DNA of 64,000 nucleotides from Mermis nigrescens. Its lineage: Eukaryota; Nematoda; Enoplea; Mermithida; Mermithidae. The notes under the pieces are model-generated. The model worked only from the letters and a program-made list of their open reading frames with translations. It was not told where the DNA came from and did not search any database. Every line of letters starts with the position of its first letter. Positions within the stretch are counted from its first letter, which is position 1. The translations under genes were made by a program, and so were the position numbers. The stretch is taken from positions 30,313,089 through 30,377,088 of the forward strand of contig JAVLUZ010000154.1 in the NCBI GenBank assembly GCA_036768485.1, written 5' to 3'. Positions 1 to 12,465 of this stretch are shown piece by piece.

Positions 1-404
1 CAAAAAATACATTAAGGTGCAAGTCTCGCGAAATGCGTTTCATTTTTATCAACATACGTGATGATAACAACGCTATATCCATTAACCAAGAAGATATATA
101 ATCTTTATGTAATGTTATCTAATATTAAAGGTCAGGACCCGCCAAATTCAGGCTGGAGTTCCAGCGCGTCCACGGGATCCTCGTTATGTCGCTGTGGACA
201 ATGGAATAGTGCGTGCCAAAGAAAATTTTGCACGCGAAATCATCGGGGTCCAGCCTCAACAGCTGATTGAAAATGCACGCGGTTATTTGAATCACTTAAT
301 ATATCTTGTTGGTTAAACCATTAATGGATATAGCGTTGTTATCATCACGCATGTTGATAAAAATGTAACGCATTTCGCGATACCTGCATCTTAATGTATT
401 TTTT
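1..404. mobile_element. Foldback/MITE with ~90-bp terminal inverted repeats
   Basis: Bases 1-90 are matched, inverted and with few mismatches, by about 311-404. The outer ends read CAAAAAATACATTAAG and CTTAATGTATTTTTTG. The 220-base centre has no recognisable gene. The element touches the window edge, so its left flank and target duplication cannot be checked and the superfamily is unknown. Confidence 0.75.
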
Positions 405-486
405 GATGACAATAAATCTTGCTAACTAATAACCATAGCTTCGCCATTGAAATTGCGAAACAGTGGCATGTGGCATCCGTGTCAGT

Positions 487-620
487 GAAATCCTAAATCC
501 GTTGAAGTAGAATATGTGCAAGGTCATAGATCTTATCACCATTAAGTGATATTTAAAATCCTAAATATGAACCGGAATATGTGCAAGGTTGTAAATATTA
601 TCGCCCTTAAGTGAAATTTA
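487..620. repeat. Two-copy direct repeat, ~75 bp
   Basis: Two diverged direct copies share AATCCTAAAT..., the run ATATGTGCAAGGT and TTAAGTGA. No gene is seen between 405 and 905. Confidence 0.5.
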
Positions 621-784
621 CCGTTCATACATGAGCAGCGTGAAAATTATGGGGCTCCGGACGGGATCAAGTCCCAAAAGGTATCAATGACAACAATTCT
701 AGGAAGTTCGCCAGATTCTTGGGCGAGAGGGAGTCTCTAGACCCCACTCAGACGTTTCATGCTCATATAAGGTCCCGTTTAGCA

Positions 785-905
785 TTGCGACAGTGGGAAT
801 GTTGAGACAGTGGGAGTGTTGAGAATTCGAGTGGGAGTGTTGAGACAGTGGGAATGTTGAGACAGTGGGGAATGTTGAGACGGTGGGAGTGTTGAGGCAC
901 AATCG
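785..905. repeat. Minisatellite, ~17-bp unit
   Basis: The unit ACAGTGGGAATGTTGAG and close variants repeat about six times. An ORF read through it on the minus strand is only a translation of the repeat. Confidence 0.8.
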
Positions 906-1945
906 TTTTTGCCGATATCGGAAATTATGATGATTCAAAGATTAGATGAAATTTTATAATATTTTGAATTTTTAACCATTTAAGGCATGACATTTAATCA
1001 ATTATAATTTCAGTCAATGGCTCTTCATTGCACGGCAAAATTTACAGTGGAACATAATGGAACAGCGGATGTCAGGGTCGGCGGGGGGTCACCTCCATAC
1101 ATGCTCTAGGGGTTGACCTGCCGCAAAATGGCCGCGATGCGACCCCCTGGAATTATTGATTTTTCGGAAAAATTGTTAAAAAGTGCTTTTTGAGCGTTTT
1201 TAGCTCAGTTTTTGGTTTAAAAGTCTCAAATTTTCGGTGCTTTGCGCCACATATACATTCGTTCTTTGATTACATGTTGTTCAATTTTTTCAATTTTTTT
1301 TAAATTTGTTGAATGTTTTTATATTCTAAAAAGAACGAGCATTGTCCGCAACGTCAAAAAACTGCGTTTTTGACGCGTACCCATCGTTTTAGTAATAAAA
1401 GTCATTTCTTAAAAATTATCAAGGCCACACCCCCTCCCTCAGAATTCCCATGCTATGCGTGTATGGTCGCTGCCCCTCCACATTAGCCCCAGTTCAGAAA
1501 CTTTGCTCCAAAAGTGCAAACGCAGGAAACAACCAGTCAAGTCTCTACTCTATACGTCTTTCTGTCTAAATTTTACCAATTTCTTTAGCTAAAGTCGAAA
1601 AGAAATTACAGCACTTATTGCACTAAATTGCTCAAAATTTTGAAATTTTGTGGAAAAAAATTGCGCTAGAAATCGTTTTGACTTACTGTAGACAATATAA
1701 AATGGCAAAAAACGGTACTCTGCACGTGAGTAGCAGATTTTTAGGCCTATTTTTAACTGTTTTGGAAAAAGTAGGGTCACAATGCCCTACCTTTCGCCCA
1801 TCCAACTTTCACTGTATGCAAATGGCTTGAAGATTATTTCAGAGAAATTTTTCAATCAGATTAGCCAGGAATGATTTTGAATTTCAGAATCATTAAAAAT
1901 GAAACCTATATTCTTCCAAGCTTTCAGAAGCAGCTTCAAAGCAAA
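905..1945. repeat. Long dispersed repeat, left copy
   Basis: This stretch is matched in the same orientation by about 62735 to the window end, including the non-MITE segment beginning GCCCCTCCACATTAGCCCC (1471 and 63312). It contains MITE B copy 1096-1465. The copy at 63 kb carries an extra MITE at 63617-63873, so this copy gives the empty site for that insertion. No coding sequence was recognised. Confidence 0.8.
1096..1465. mobile_element. hAT-like MITE, family B
   Basis: Ends CATACATG and GCGTGTATG are inverted. Flanks GTCACCTC and GTCGCTGC agree at 6 of 8 bases, consistent with an old 8-bp target duplication. The interior has the family-B motif GTGCTTTGCGCC. It sits at the same place in the 62.9-kb copy of the host repeat, so it predates that duplication. 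Confidence 0.6.
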
Positions 1946-2081
1946 AATTCCTTTCACCTTCAGTTTAGTCTCATTTTCGATTTCCGTCCATTTATCCGGC
2001 TGTCCTAAAAAATTGCAAGCGTCATTTATTGTTTGATTTACCTGTGAACTTATATTTTCGAGAAATTCGTATGGTCCTACT

Positions 2082-2483
2082 CATACGTGTTCTTGGGGGA
2101 GAGGTTTCGACCCCCAGAATGGTTGACCCCCGTGAAATGGCCGACCCCTCTCCACAATTGTCGTTTTTTTTGTAAAAGTTGTAAAGTCATAAAAAGTGTA
2201 CCCGTTTGAGCGTTTTTAGCTCAATTTTGGCCCAAAAATCTCAAAATTTCGGTGCTTCGCGCCATATACACATTTTTTGACAATATTTATTCGATTTACT
2301 GGATTTTTTCAGATTTTTTCAATTTTTTAACGTTTTCATGTTCTGGACTGGAGGAGCATTGTCTGAAACATCAAAAACAGTGTTTTTGACGTGTACCCAA
2401 CGTTTCCTAGCCAAAAAAGCCACGTTGTAAAAATTTTTTGGGCCTGATCTCCCATCCCCGAATTTCCATGCTATAAACGTGAG
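2082..2483. mobile_element. hAT-like MITE, family B
   Basis: It starts CATACGTG and ends near ATAAACGTGAG, with the same internal order as the other B copies (GGTTGACCCC, GGTGCTTCGCGCC, CCCATGCTAT). The flanks are too diverged for a convincing target duplication, and the right end is placed to within a few bases. Confidence 0.5.
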
Positions 2484-4136
2484 GGCCTTATGGTACGAAA
2501 TAACAAAAAAAAATCGCTAAAATGTAAATTATCGGGTTCCATGCACAGCATGACCGTTCTATCGGAGTCAGCTAATCTATGCAGAATCACGCAAAATTGC
2601 ACAAAAAATTGGGTTCAAGCGCTGCATTGCCGATCAAGGGTAAACAGCCAATTCGGTAATCAAACAAAAAGGTTTTTTGACACAAATCTGGCGTCAAACA
2701 TGATTAGACGCTAAAATAGCATAAGAAGAGCTAAATCTTAATAGTAAATTTCAAGCACTTCGGAAAATTATTGATTCTCATCCTTTTTTGGCCCCCGTTT
2801 TGCCGTATTTTCTTTATAAAATTTTCCATTTATCGCAGCACTTCCGCCCCGCCCAACCTGGGAAAAAGTCCCAATCGCACCTTTTTTGACATTTTTAATC
2901 GATTAAAATGAAAAATCGTGAGAAAATTTTTTTCAATAATTCATTTCTATTATCTTTTGGAATTCGGGTTAGAGTCTCTAATTAGAACCCAGACTCTCCA
3001 ACTCCCAGGCATGGTCGAGAAAATGTTTTTCATGTTTTCAGTACACTAGATTGACAGCCGCCAGAGACAAATGTTACCTACTGAAATACTCTACTCACAA
3101 ACGCAAATGGGCGTGGGGGTCTGTCTGTACCCCCGAGAATCTTAAAGACACTGAAAAATCGTTTGACCCCAGAACTAAATTTTTAGTGCTGTTTTTGGCG
3201 ATTATGCTCTATCGGACCCCACAGAATTTGGTCGCTGCCCGTAATGCTTACCAACTTATCCTACAAAAATTAATGGCATGCGCGGTGCGTCTAAAGCACA
3301 TGACTACGTGCACCGTAGGTCCATACACCATGTCCAACAGGCGTTTTCCTTCTGGCAGTCTTAACATTCTTATCACTAGAACGCCTTTTATTGACTCGAT
3401 GAAAGGGTGGGGGAGGGGCGGGTGGCCTCCTGAGTCAAAAAATAATTAGGCGCGATGAAGAATAGATGTGCTTGTTTTTTATTTTAACCAATTTCATTGT
3501 AATTTCTTAATATTTTTCGCTGCTGATTTCTCTAAAAAATTTATTTCTTTCTCTGAAAACTTTATCAAAACAAATTTTACGGTTCTTACACAATGATTTC
3601 TCAAATCTAGTAAGTAATCTTCGAGTAGACCGTTTCATCCGATATGATAGCGAAAATTCAAAAACATTCCGCGCTTCGCGTTATATGTTGCATTCTATTC
3701 AACACTAAGCAATAAATAAAGAGCTCTAAGGTTGTAGCGACGTTTTGCGCCTTTTTTCTCGGCGCTTTTTACTATTTTTTCACTAATTTTGCGCGTTCTT
3801 CACAGGAGAAGTTCCGATAATCTGGAAAAGTTTTAAAACGTTGGCATCACAAATGATTACGTATCAAAAGATAGCATAAGATCGCTATTTTTCGCATAAT
3901 GAACCGATTTATAAGACTATTTTTTGTTACTCTCAAGGAAATTAGGTGTTCCGCCTCGCCGCTGCCAGAAGGTTCTGTCTCCGCCATTTTTTAAATTAAT
4001 ATTTATCTGAATTTTGTTCAAATTTCTTTCTGTTGTGTCATTTTGTGAGTTTTAATATATCTTGATTTGACTTAATTTAAATGAAAACAAGTATTGATGT
4101 CAAAACGGACAGTTTTCTCGACACTTTAAGGGTGAC
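2484..4136. other. No gene recognised; scattered repeat fragments
   Basis: The longest open frame (3051-3449, plus) has no recognisable family and overlaps a G-rich MITE-like fragment at about 3098-3246 (ATGGGCGTGGGGGT ... CGCTGCCCGTAATG). Motifs of the GCTTCGCG type also occur at about 3670. No other signal was seen. Confidence 0.4.
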
Positions 4137-4293
4137 CACACGCGGGCGTAGGGGAGGGTTTGACCCCGAATTCGGCAGAACCTCCCCTCGCAAAATTGAT
4201 AGACAACCGGACTTGAATTGTATGTTTGTTTTTCGGGATATTTATCAGTCTTACACCACGTGGCCCCACAAATTCGGCTGCTGCCCATGTATG
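4137..4293. mobile_element. Short hAT-like MITE, family A variant
   Basis: Ends CACACGCGGGCGTAGG and CTGCCCATGTATG match family A, but the element is only 157 bp. Flanks AGGGTGAC and AGGTTAAC agree at 6 of 8 bases. Confidence 0.5.
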
Positions 4294-5100
4294 AGGTTAA
4301 CCCACTAGTTCGATCATAAATTTTAGAACTATTTTCGACAAAACGCCGACAGATTGATATTATAGCATTGAACTGATATATAATTATGGTAATCTTCGGC
4401 TTACTGTTGATGAAAAGTCTTAAAACTTATGCATAAAGTAAGGTGAAACGGGCTATAAGTATTCCTAACTATATTTTATGACAAATTTTGTTTTGATAAA
4501 ATTCTATAAAATTTAAGCACATTATGAATCATCTATCGCTTCAAACGTTCGCGATATACGAGCTAAGCTTTTATTCTCATTTCTAAGAGCGAGTTAAAAA
4601 AGCGAGGATTCAATGTTTCACTTTTCAATACCACAGCAGGATATTTCTTGTTAGACCCCGACAGAAGTCACATGGAAGCACTTGCGGATTTAGAGGGTTG
4701 GGGGGCCGACTCCTACCGCCAAAAAACATTCAGGTGCAATAGAGAATGTGTATTTTTGATAATTTTAGTCTATTTTATCACGATTTTTCGAATTATTCTG
4801 GTGCTTCGCGCCAAGTAGTACTCAGACATTAATTGACTTTCATGTCGCTATAAAAACTTCATTTTTACGTCAGAAGGGTTGTTCATATACCGAATAAGGA
4901 TAACAAGGAATTTTAATTCATAAAATGATTCTTCCAAAATTTGTTCGAGGCTTCGCGCCGATTTTCGCACAATTTTGTGTTTTTCGCAGAAAATTTTTGG
5001 AAATTTTCTAACTTTTCAGATCCCAAATGATTCTGTCCATCAAAAGACGACAACAAGACCATCACTTTAAGAACAATGGACAGATTTTCCGGACAATTTT
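4294..5100. other. No gene recognised
   Basis: Nothing coding was seen. Part of 4350-4440 resembles segments near 10500, 12090 and 57790 that share CGGCTTACT and AAAACTTATGCA, so it belongs to a dispersed repeat. GCTTCGCGCC motifs occur at about 4801 and 4951. Confidence 0.4.
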
Positions 5101-5250
5101 TGACACTATTAGATAAATAAAAAATAATAATAACAATAATATTAATAATATTTATAATAATAAGAATAATATTAATATTAATGATAATAATAATAATAAA
5201 AATAATTAAAGAATAATATCAATAATAATAATAATATTAATAATAATAAT

Positions 5251-5281
<31 letters not shown>

Positions 5282-5430
5282 TTAATAATAATAATAATAA
5301 TAACAATAATAATAATAATAATGATATTAATAATAATAATCATATTCATAATAATAATAATAATAATAATATTAATAATAATAAGAATAATAATAATAAT
5401 AATAATAATATTAATAATAATGATAATAAT

Positions 5431-5509
<79 letters not shown>

Positions 5510-5542
5510 CAACAATATAATAATAATAATAAAAATAATAAC

Positions 5543-5588
<46 letters not shown>

Positions 5589-5626
5589 ATATTAATATTA
5601 ATATTAATATTAATAAAAATAATGAA

Positions 5627-5720
<94 letters not shown>

Positions 5721-5746
5721 GTAATAATAATAATATTAATAATAAT

Positions 5747-5833
<87 letters not shown>

Positions 5834-5857
5834 CATAATAATCATAATCATAATAAT
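5101..5857. repeat. Large (AAT)n microsatellite array
   Basis: About 750 bases are almost pure AAT, with occasional ATT/AAC/GAT variants. It gives long poly-Ile or poly-Leu frames on both strands, which are not genes. A similar array lies at 55725-56135 in the last intron of the VWA gene. Confidence 0.95.
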
Positions 5858-6515
5858 ACTAGCAAAGAAAAATGCTCCGACGGAACAATAAAGGTAAATA
5901 AATATACTTGAATTCGTTCATTGCTAAGGATGTAAAAGGAGTTGACTAGGGAAAATTTCCCTATATGCGCATGAGCCATAGGAATGTGCTAAACAGTTAG
6001 ACTTACCCTAAACAACGCAAAAATCGAAGTAAATTCTGCGGCCTATGCGCGTTTCTGCAGATTTTCCGTAGTAATTTCGATTATGATGGCGAGTATTTTG
6101 ATTACTTTAGTTTGGAAAATTTAAAAGAAATTTTTGTGGTATTTCAAGGAAACTAATGAGTTGGCCATGTAGGTGTAAAGTTTACACTATTATCTTTTAC
6201 TCCAGAGCATTATGGAAGGTCAAGATTTCGTTAAATAAATAATACATTGATTATTTAATAGTCATGAATGTGTCTTCAATGCTCTTTTGCGAAATACTTG
6301 AATACGCTTTGTGACTACACCCTCATTTTTCACACGCCGCAGAATATACTTCGATTCTTGCGTTGTTTAGCGGAAGTCAAACTGTTTAGCACATTCCTAT
6401 GGCTTCTGCGCAAATAGGGAAATTTTCCCTAGTCCCCTCCTTTTACATCCTTAGCAATTAAGAAATTTAAGTATATTTACCTTTTTTGTTCCATCGGAGC
6501 ATTTTTCTTTGCTAG
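5858..6515. mobile_element. TIR element, ~150-bp inverted ends
   Basis: The left end ACTAGCAAAGAAAAATGCTC is matched, inverted, by the right end, and the match runs inward for about 150 bases through GGGAAAATTTCCCTAT and CATAGGAATGTGCTAAACAG. The 0.35-kb core has no gene. I found no clear target duplication because the left flank is the AAT array. A fragment of the end also occurs at about 8230-8265. Confidence 0.75.
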
Positions 6516-6547
6516 TCCCCGTCTTTTATTTAATAATTCAGGCCATA

Positions 6548-7550
6548 TATCCATAGGTGAGCAGCACCAAAATTTTGGGGGATGCAAGTTGCTGAAGAAA
6601 TTTCTTTTTTTCGTCTCGAACCCTCTACACTAAAATGATCACAGATCAAGAAATATTGCGTTAAAAGAGAAAAAATTTTACGTTTTGAGATATTGTAGCC
6701 CTTTACATTATAAAACCAATTGGACTGCACAGAAACCAAAATTGAGCTAGATAAGCTTTAGGACACGCCAAGAGTGAAAAACCCATATACTTTACAGTTT
6801 TGTGCAACAATTATTGAGTGTAAAGAAATTTTGAGGTCAGATTCGTAATCTACAACTCAGGGGCAACATTTAAAAGAAAAATTGGCTTCCGCTTGTTTGA
6901 TACCCAATGCTCTGGGCGAAAAGTGCTTCTCAGTGTAAATTTTATACTTGTGCTAATAACGCAATATTGGGTGTATAGAAACAACATAAAGTTGGATCTG
7001 TAAGGCTAAGGTCAGGGCACATTTTAAGCATAATTAACATGCTCCGCCTACTTAGCGGAGTAGCTGAAGAAATAACGTTTTTTGTCTCGAACCTTTATCG
7101 CTAAAACAATCACAAATAGAGAAATTTTGCACTAGTAGAAAAAATGTATGTTTTGAGATGTTGTAACCCTGTACATTATAAAACCAATTGTACTGCACAG
7201 AAACCAAAATTGAGTTAGATAAGCTTCAGGATACGCTAACAGTAAAAAACCCGTATACTTTACACTTTTGTGCAACAACCATTGAGTGTAAAGAAATTTT
7301 AATGTCACATTCGCTTTTCCGCCCAGAGCATTGGGCATCAAACCATTTGCGGAAGGTCTCTTTTTGAAAAAATATTCCTCTCGAGTTGTAGATTACAAAT
7401 CTATCTATAAAATTTCTTCACACTCAATGGTTGTTGCACAAAAGTGTAAAGTATACGGTTTTTTACTGTTAGCGTGTCCTCAAGCTTATCTAACTCAATT
7501 TTGGTTTATACGCAGTCCAATTAGCCTTATAGTGTAGAGGGTTACAATCA
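6548..7550. repeat. Repeat cluster: two direct and one inverted copy
   Basis: A ~130-base segment (ACTGCACAGAAACCAAAATT, TTTTGTGCAACAA, TTGAGTGTAAAGAAATTTT) occurs at about 6712-6862 and 7181-7305, and inverted at about 7391-7550. The first bases (about 6548-6600) look like a broken family-A MITE end. The predicted small ORFs simply translate these copies. Confidence 0.7.
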
Positions 7551-7922
7551 CACATTCCCATAGGGTGGGATGAGGGGGTTACTACCCCAACCTCGGGGTT
7601 TGTGAATTGAATCACTGTCAGAGCAATCGGACGGACTATGGGCGAAGGTGCAGCGTATTCCAGTTGAATAGATTCAGAACTTAGTACATAAGCAGCATTT
7701 CCAGACGATTGCAAGAAGTCATCAACAATTGTGGGGACTAACCCGATACTTAGGCGATTTGAATTTTATGTCTTCGTTTAGTGTTAAGCTGTCGTACTGC
7801 AATAATATAATGAGAATTAACGAAATTACGGGCACACACTTCTTTAAAAATGGCAAAAATGAGCATTTTAGGGGGTGTTGCGGTTTTTTTGGAACGTAGA
7901 GGTAACTTTTTCCTGTCCCCTC
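7551..7922. other. No gene recognised
   Basis: Nothing beyond short low-information frames on both strands was seen. Confidence 0.4.
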
Positions 7923-8183
7923 TATATGTGGGCAGCACCAAAATTCTGGGAATTCGAGATTTTTCAAAGCTTAAAAAATGGTCTTAAAAATGGTGTTACG
8001 GCGAAAAAACAACATTTTTTAACGTTTCTCCTCAAGCACTATCCATTGGCATCAAAAAAATTGCGAAAAAAACAAAAAAATTTCAAAAATTGAATTCTGA
8101 GGTTATTTTGGTTTCTGGGTGGGAGGGTAGCGTTCGGCCTACTGGGGGGTTGAATATTCCCTATCCCCCAATGCCCACATGTG
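7923..8183. mobile_element. hAT-like MITE, family A
   Basis: It begins TATATGTGGGCAGCACC and ends GCCCACATGTG. It has the diagnostic core around CAAGCACTATCCATTGGCAT and AATTGAATTCTG. The flanks are too diverged to show the target duplication. Confidence 0.7.
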
Positions 8184-10073
8184 ATCTCTCCTTTTATGCC
8201 CTTAATGAAGCATTCCAAGTGCATATATATATATGTCATTTTTGTTCCACCGGAGCATTTTTCTCTGTATATATATGATTTCAGTAATCTCTCCATTCAC
8301 TGTCGATAAAAATTCTCTAATTTCCTGCAATAAATTATTTGTAACAGTCTATAGATAATGCATTCATTCGTACATTGTGTGTGTGCATACGAAAACGCGT
8401 TTGAGGCAAAGTAAAGGCCAAATATATATGAAGATCAAAAATTTTGCGCAGAAGCGCACGGAAAATTGCACTGAAATTGTGAACTAAGATGCTTCATTAG
8501 CTTTAATTCCGTGTTTTTGAGATTATTCTGGATAAAAAAGTTCCCTAGCTAACCCTCAGGCCGGCCGGCCGGCCCGGTCCAGTGTGCATTTACAATCAGG
8601 CACGCAGTTGGGCTTCTGAATTTAGAGGGAATTAAGTTTCGAAGTCAGATACCTTAAAATGGACTTGAAGATAGATAAAAAAAGTGTTTCTGAGGGTTTC
8701 TCATCGAGCTCTACAGATGGAGGAGAAAAAATTAGAATTCTCCTAAACAAATGTGAATCGATTTCAATCATGTTCAAAAAAATTAATCATGTAAAATAGC
8801 TCTATAAATAATTTTATAAACATTATGTCTCCGCTTCATCCTGTATTTAAGGAAAATAACTGATTCTGCGCAGAGCCGAAAATTTTTTGATATATTCACG
8901 ATGTCTTACGTACTCAAAGTTGGGCTGTTCCGAAGACTAAAGTTATGCACAAACATAAGGAGTGTTTTAACCGCGCATTTAGGACCAATCAGACTATAAT
9001 AATGGGGCGCAAACTTTTGCAAGTTTTTGCTAAAAAAACCAAAGGCAGTAAGTCAGGGAAGAAATTATTCCTAGATTCATTTGTGGGGCACATGCCCCCT
9101 ATCCTGTAAATATGGGCCTGAAGATCAGTAAGCGTCCCGTCAGCTAAAACTACAGTTTTTAACCTTTACTGATACACTTTAGCATATTTAAGAAGTACTT
9201 GATAGTAAAACAAGAAATCGTCAATATGGCGGCGGAAATATTTTTTATTTTTATCGTTTCCAAGCCTAATTGGTGGTCATTTTGATAATTGACTCTTTAG
9301 ATATGAATTTACGCCAGGCGCTTTAAAACTGTTATTGCTGTAATAAAACGATGTAAAAAAGGTACCTAAAGACAAATAAAACACTCGCTTTAATTAAAGT
9401 CTAAGGGAAAATTAAAGCACTAAATTTGTATACTTAAGGCACCTACAAAAACATTTTGATTTTTTCAAGAAATGGATTTTGAGACAAGAAAAAATTGAAG
9501 AAAATTAGATATAACGAGTTCAGTACAATTTTTTTAAAAATTTAGACAGTTCTTAGGTAAAGGTGGCATTGGCATTTATGCGCCATTGTTTATTGAAATT
9601 TCTGGCACTTCTACAGAATAGTAACGTCGAGCGTTTTCAGACGATGGATCCGCACCAGGTTCGTATACAGGGGAGACAGGGGGCACATGCATAGAAAGAA
9701 AATCCAGACAGAACTTAAAGTTGATCTAAGCTCTTTAAATGCCAAACAGGGATGTTGGTAATCTAAAACGGAACCAAGTCAGAATGCGAGCGATAATAGG
9801 TCCTGGGTACCCTCGCCAGTCGCCACTGTACTAAATAATCAGTTTTTTGCCTTTCTTACGCGTTTTCAAAATCTTTATAGAACGTCTAACCGAACTGTGC
9901 AGGAAACAATGTGGAGATATTTTACAGCCAAACATACATCGAAGACTAAAGTTATGCACAAACAATAAATCCGCGTCCGAAAATTTTGGGAGTATCAGCC
10001 CAATAGTTCACTGAAATCCATTCTTGCTTGTAAAAAATACTCGTACTTCCAAAATTTCGGGTCTGGTGGGAAC
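8184..10073. other. No gene recognised
   Basis: There is a GGCCGGCCGGCCGGCC palindrome at about 8561, and a 24-base segment (GAAGACTAAAGTTATGCACA...) occurs twice, at about 8932 and 9940. No coding exon, RNA gene or element end could be supported. Confidence 0.4.
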
Positions 10074-10331
10074 CACATATGGGCATAGGGACGGGGATTT
10101 GAGGGTATGCGCCCCCAGAAGGCCGAACAAAGTCAGATACCAAAATTCCTCACTCCCCAGAATTAAATTTTTGAACTTTTTTTTTGTTTCTTCCCAATTT
10201 TTTATGCCAATGGATAGTACTCGATGAGATCCGTTGAAAAATGGTGTTTTTTTTCGCCACACCATTTATAAGACCATTTTTGACCTTTGAAAAATCTTGT
10301 TTCCCCAGAATTTTGATGATGCCCACATATG
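10074..10331. mobile_element. hAT-like MITE, family A, with 8-bp TSD
   Basis: It begins CACATATGGGC and ends GATGCCCACATATG. Flanking GTGGGAAC and ATGGGAAC agree at 7 of 8 bases. The core GATGCCAATGGATAGT-type segment and the pair AAGACCATTTTTGACC/TTTGAAAAATCTTG identify the family. Confidence 0.8.
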
Positions 10332-10771
10332 ATGGGAACTAGTATCCCCTTATTCCCCATAGCTATACATACGTGTCTGTACCATCAAAGTGTACATAAA
10401 TGCTAAACTAGCGCAGAAACCACCTACATAGTGAAGTCAATTTCACACAAGTTTAAGCATAACGTTTTAATATCATGGGCAATAATCTGATATTTGCCCT
10501 GATCTGATATGTGGCTCAATCTGTCGGCTTACTCGAGTTGAAAAGTCTTAGAATACATGCTCCAAAATTTAAGGTATCGATAACTCCTTGTCGATTTCAA
10601 GCGTTTTTGAAGGAAATTTCTGATTTCCATTTATTTTTATCATTACTTTGTCTTATAGCCTCCAGAAAATTTTCCATGTCTCTCTTATGGCTGCTTTGTG
10701 TTGCATGCACTTACTTCAATTTCCACTTAATTTGCACAGCTAGGACAGTTTTCCAGTATGCTACCGAAAAT

Positions 10772-12457
10772 TAGTGCAGCACACTTTGCAAATTTTACTA
10801 CCCGAGTACCATAGGTGGGCAGCACCGAAATTCTGGGGGGGGTGAAAAAATTTCTGGGGGGGTGAAAAAATTTTTAAAGGTCAAAAAATGGTCTTAAAAG
10901 TGGTCGTATGGCAAAAAAACACCATTTTTCGACGTTTCTCATCAATCTCTATCCAATGGCATCAAAAATTGCTAAAAAAGCAAAAATTTTTTTTTCTGGG
11001 GGGGTATTTTGATTTCTGGGGAGGGGTATTTCAACTTCTGGGGGGTGCATACCCCCAAACCCCCCACGCCCATGTGTGCCGGGTACCAGGGTAATTCGGG
11101 TACTCGGGTATACCCGGGCAAGACCTTAGATGGAAGAGAATGCAGCGAACATCGTTTATTTACGGTTTACAATGAGATCTAGGGCAAAGTGATATCTAAG
11201 CAGTAAACTTATTTATAAATTAATCAGCATTAAATAGAATCGAGGCTTTAATCTGAAGAATCCGCATGCATTTAATGAAATTTAAGTAATTTTCATAATT
11301 CAAAGCGAAAAATTGTGAATCAATCTGGAGATACGGCATACTATATGCAGCAAATTGCCTTTTTGTCATTTTTTTGCATTAATCTAATTAAGAGCCTGAA
11401 ACAAATGAAGTTGCTAGGTACTTCAATTTCCGTGATAATCCATATCAATCAGAAAACGATTTAGTCATCAATGAAGATATATTTGTTTAATCATCTTACA
11501 TGATATGCATATTGGGTAAAAGAAATTTACATTTATATAATCATCTGAGTCACTGTCAATGGCGGCTGAGAATGTAACATCTTCTTGCAGCATACATGTA
11601 TGTGTATGCCTTTGAAAAATAATTATAATATGTAACATATATTATATACATAATAGATGGCTCAACATTGCTGATAAATAATTAATTCAACAAACAGACT
11701 TTGCCCAGACAGGAGCTTTGAATTTTTGAAAACCCCGTAAAAATAAATCTTTGTGACTATATGATATGGTATATGATCTAGGTTTTGTATCTTCATAGCG
11801 TCATCAAAACATTTGAAGCGGGAAAGCACATTGACGAAAAGCAATTTTGAAATCAACAGGAAACGAAAATTTATTCAAAAACAAATTTATCTGGAGCTGA
11901 CTGCATTTGGAACATTTAATAGGCTTTGAACAAGGTCCAACTAAAACAGTTGCGCGCACGATGTGAATAAAAGTTCCAATTTAAATTTATATAATGGTTA
12001 CAAAAGTATAGTCTGTTTCGCATAAGTTCGTGCATAAATTCTAAGAATTTTCAAGGACTGTAAAATGAGGGTTACGATACATATATATCAGATCAATGTT
12101 ATAACCGCAATCTGTCAGCTTATTGTCGGAGATAGTTTTAAAATTTATGACCGAAGTTGTGTGAAACAGACTGTAGTTGCATTAGAAAAATAGCGTCGCT
12201 AGCAGATAATTTCTTGTTTAAATTTGTTTACAATAGAGAATAAGAAGAATTCAGCACAAATGAAATAAAGTAACTAAAGAGCTGAATAATGGGATTTGCT
12301 TAGACGGTTGATTATATCGAATCACATTTACATTGTGATTCAATCACACTTTAGAAGCAATGCAATTCTTAGCACACATTGCATGACTGCAGTGCTAATT
12401 TTCCATTTCATTTTAGGGATTCGGGTACCCGGGTTCGGGTACCCGCGTGCAGCTCTA
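10772..12457. mobile_element. hAT-like element, 1.69 kb, perfect 8-bp TSD
   Basis: The ends are TAGTGCAGCAC and GTGCAGCTCTA (9 of 11 as inverted repeats). The identical 8-mer CCGAAAAT lies directly outside both ends (10764-10771 and 12458-12465). Subterminal GGGTAC/CCCG repeats near both ends are typical of hAT transposase-binding regions. No transposase frame remains, so it is non-autonomous. A family-A MITE has inserted at 10810-11078. Confidence 0.85.
10810..11078. mobile_element. hAT-like MITE, family A, nested
   Basis: Ends CATAGGTGGGC and GCCCATGTGTG. Flanking CCGAGTAC/CCGGGTAC agree at 7 of 8 bases. It is nested in the hAT-like element 10772-12457. Confidence 0.85.
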
Positions 12458-12465
12458 CCGAAAAT

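Noticed and set aside
3051..3449. A 132-codon ORF
   Set aside because: No family resemblance, and it overlaps a MITE-like G-rich segment; no splice or start context supports it.
5411..5891. Long poly-Ile/Leu ORFs on both strands
   Set aside because: They are translations of the AAT microsatellite; the same applies to 55876-56214.
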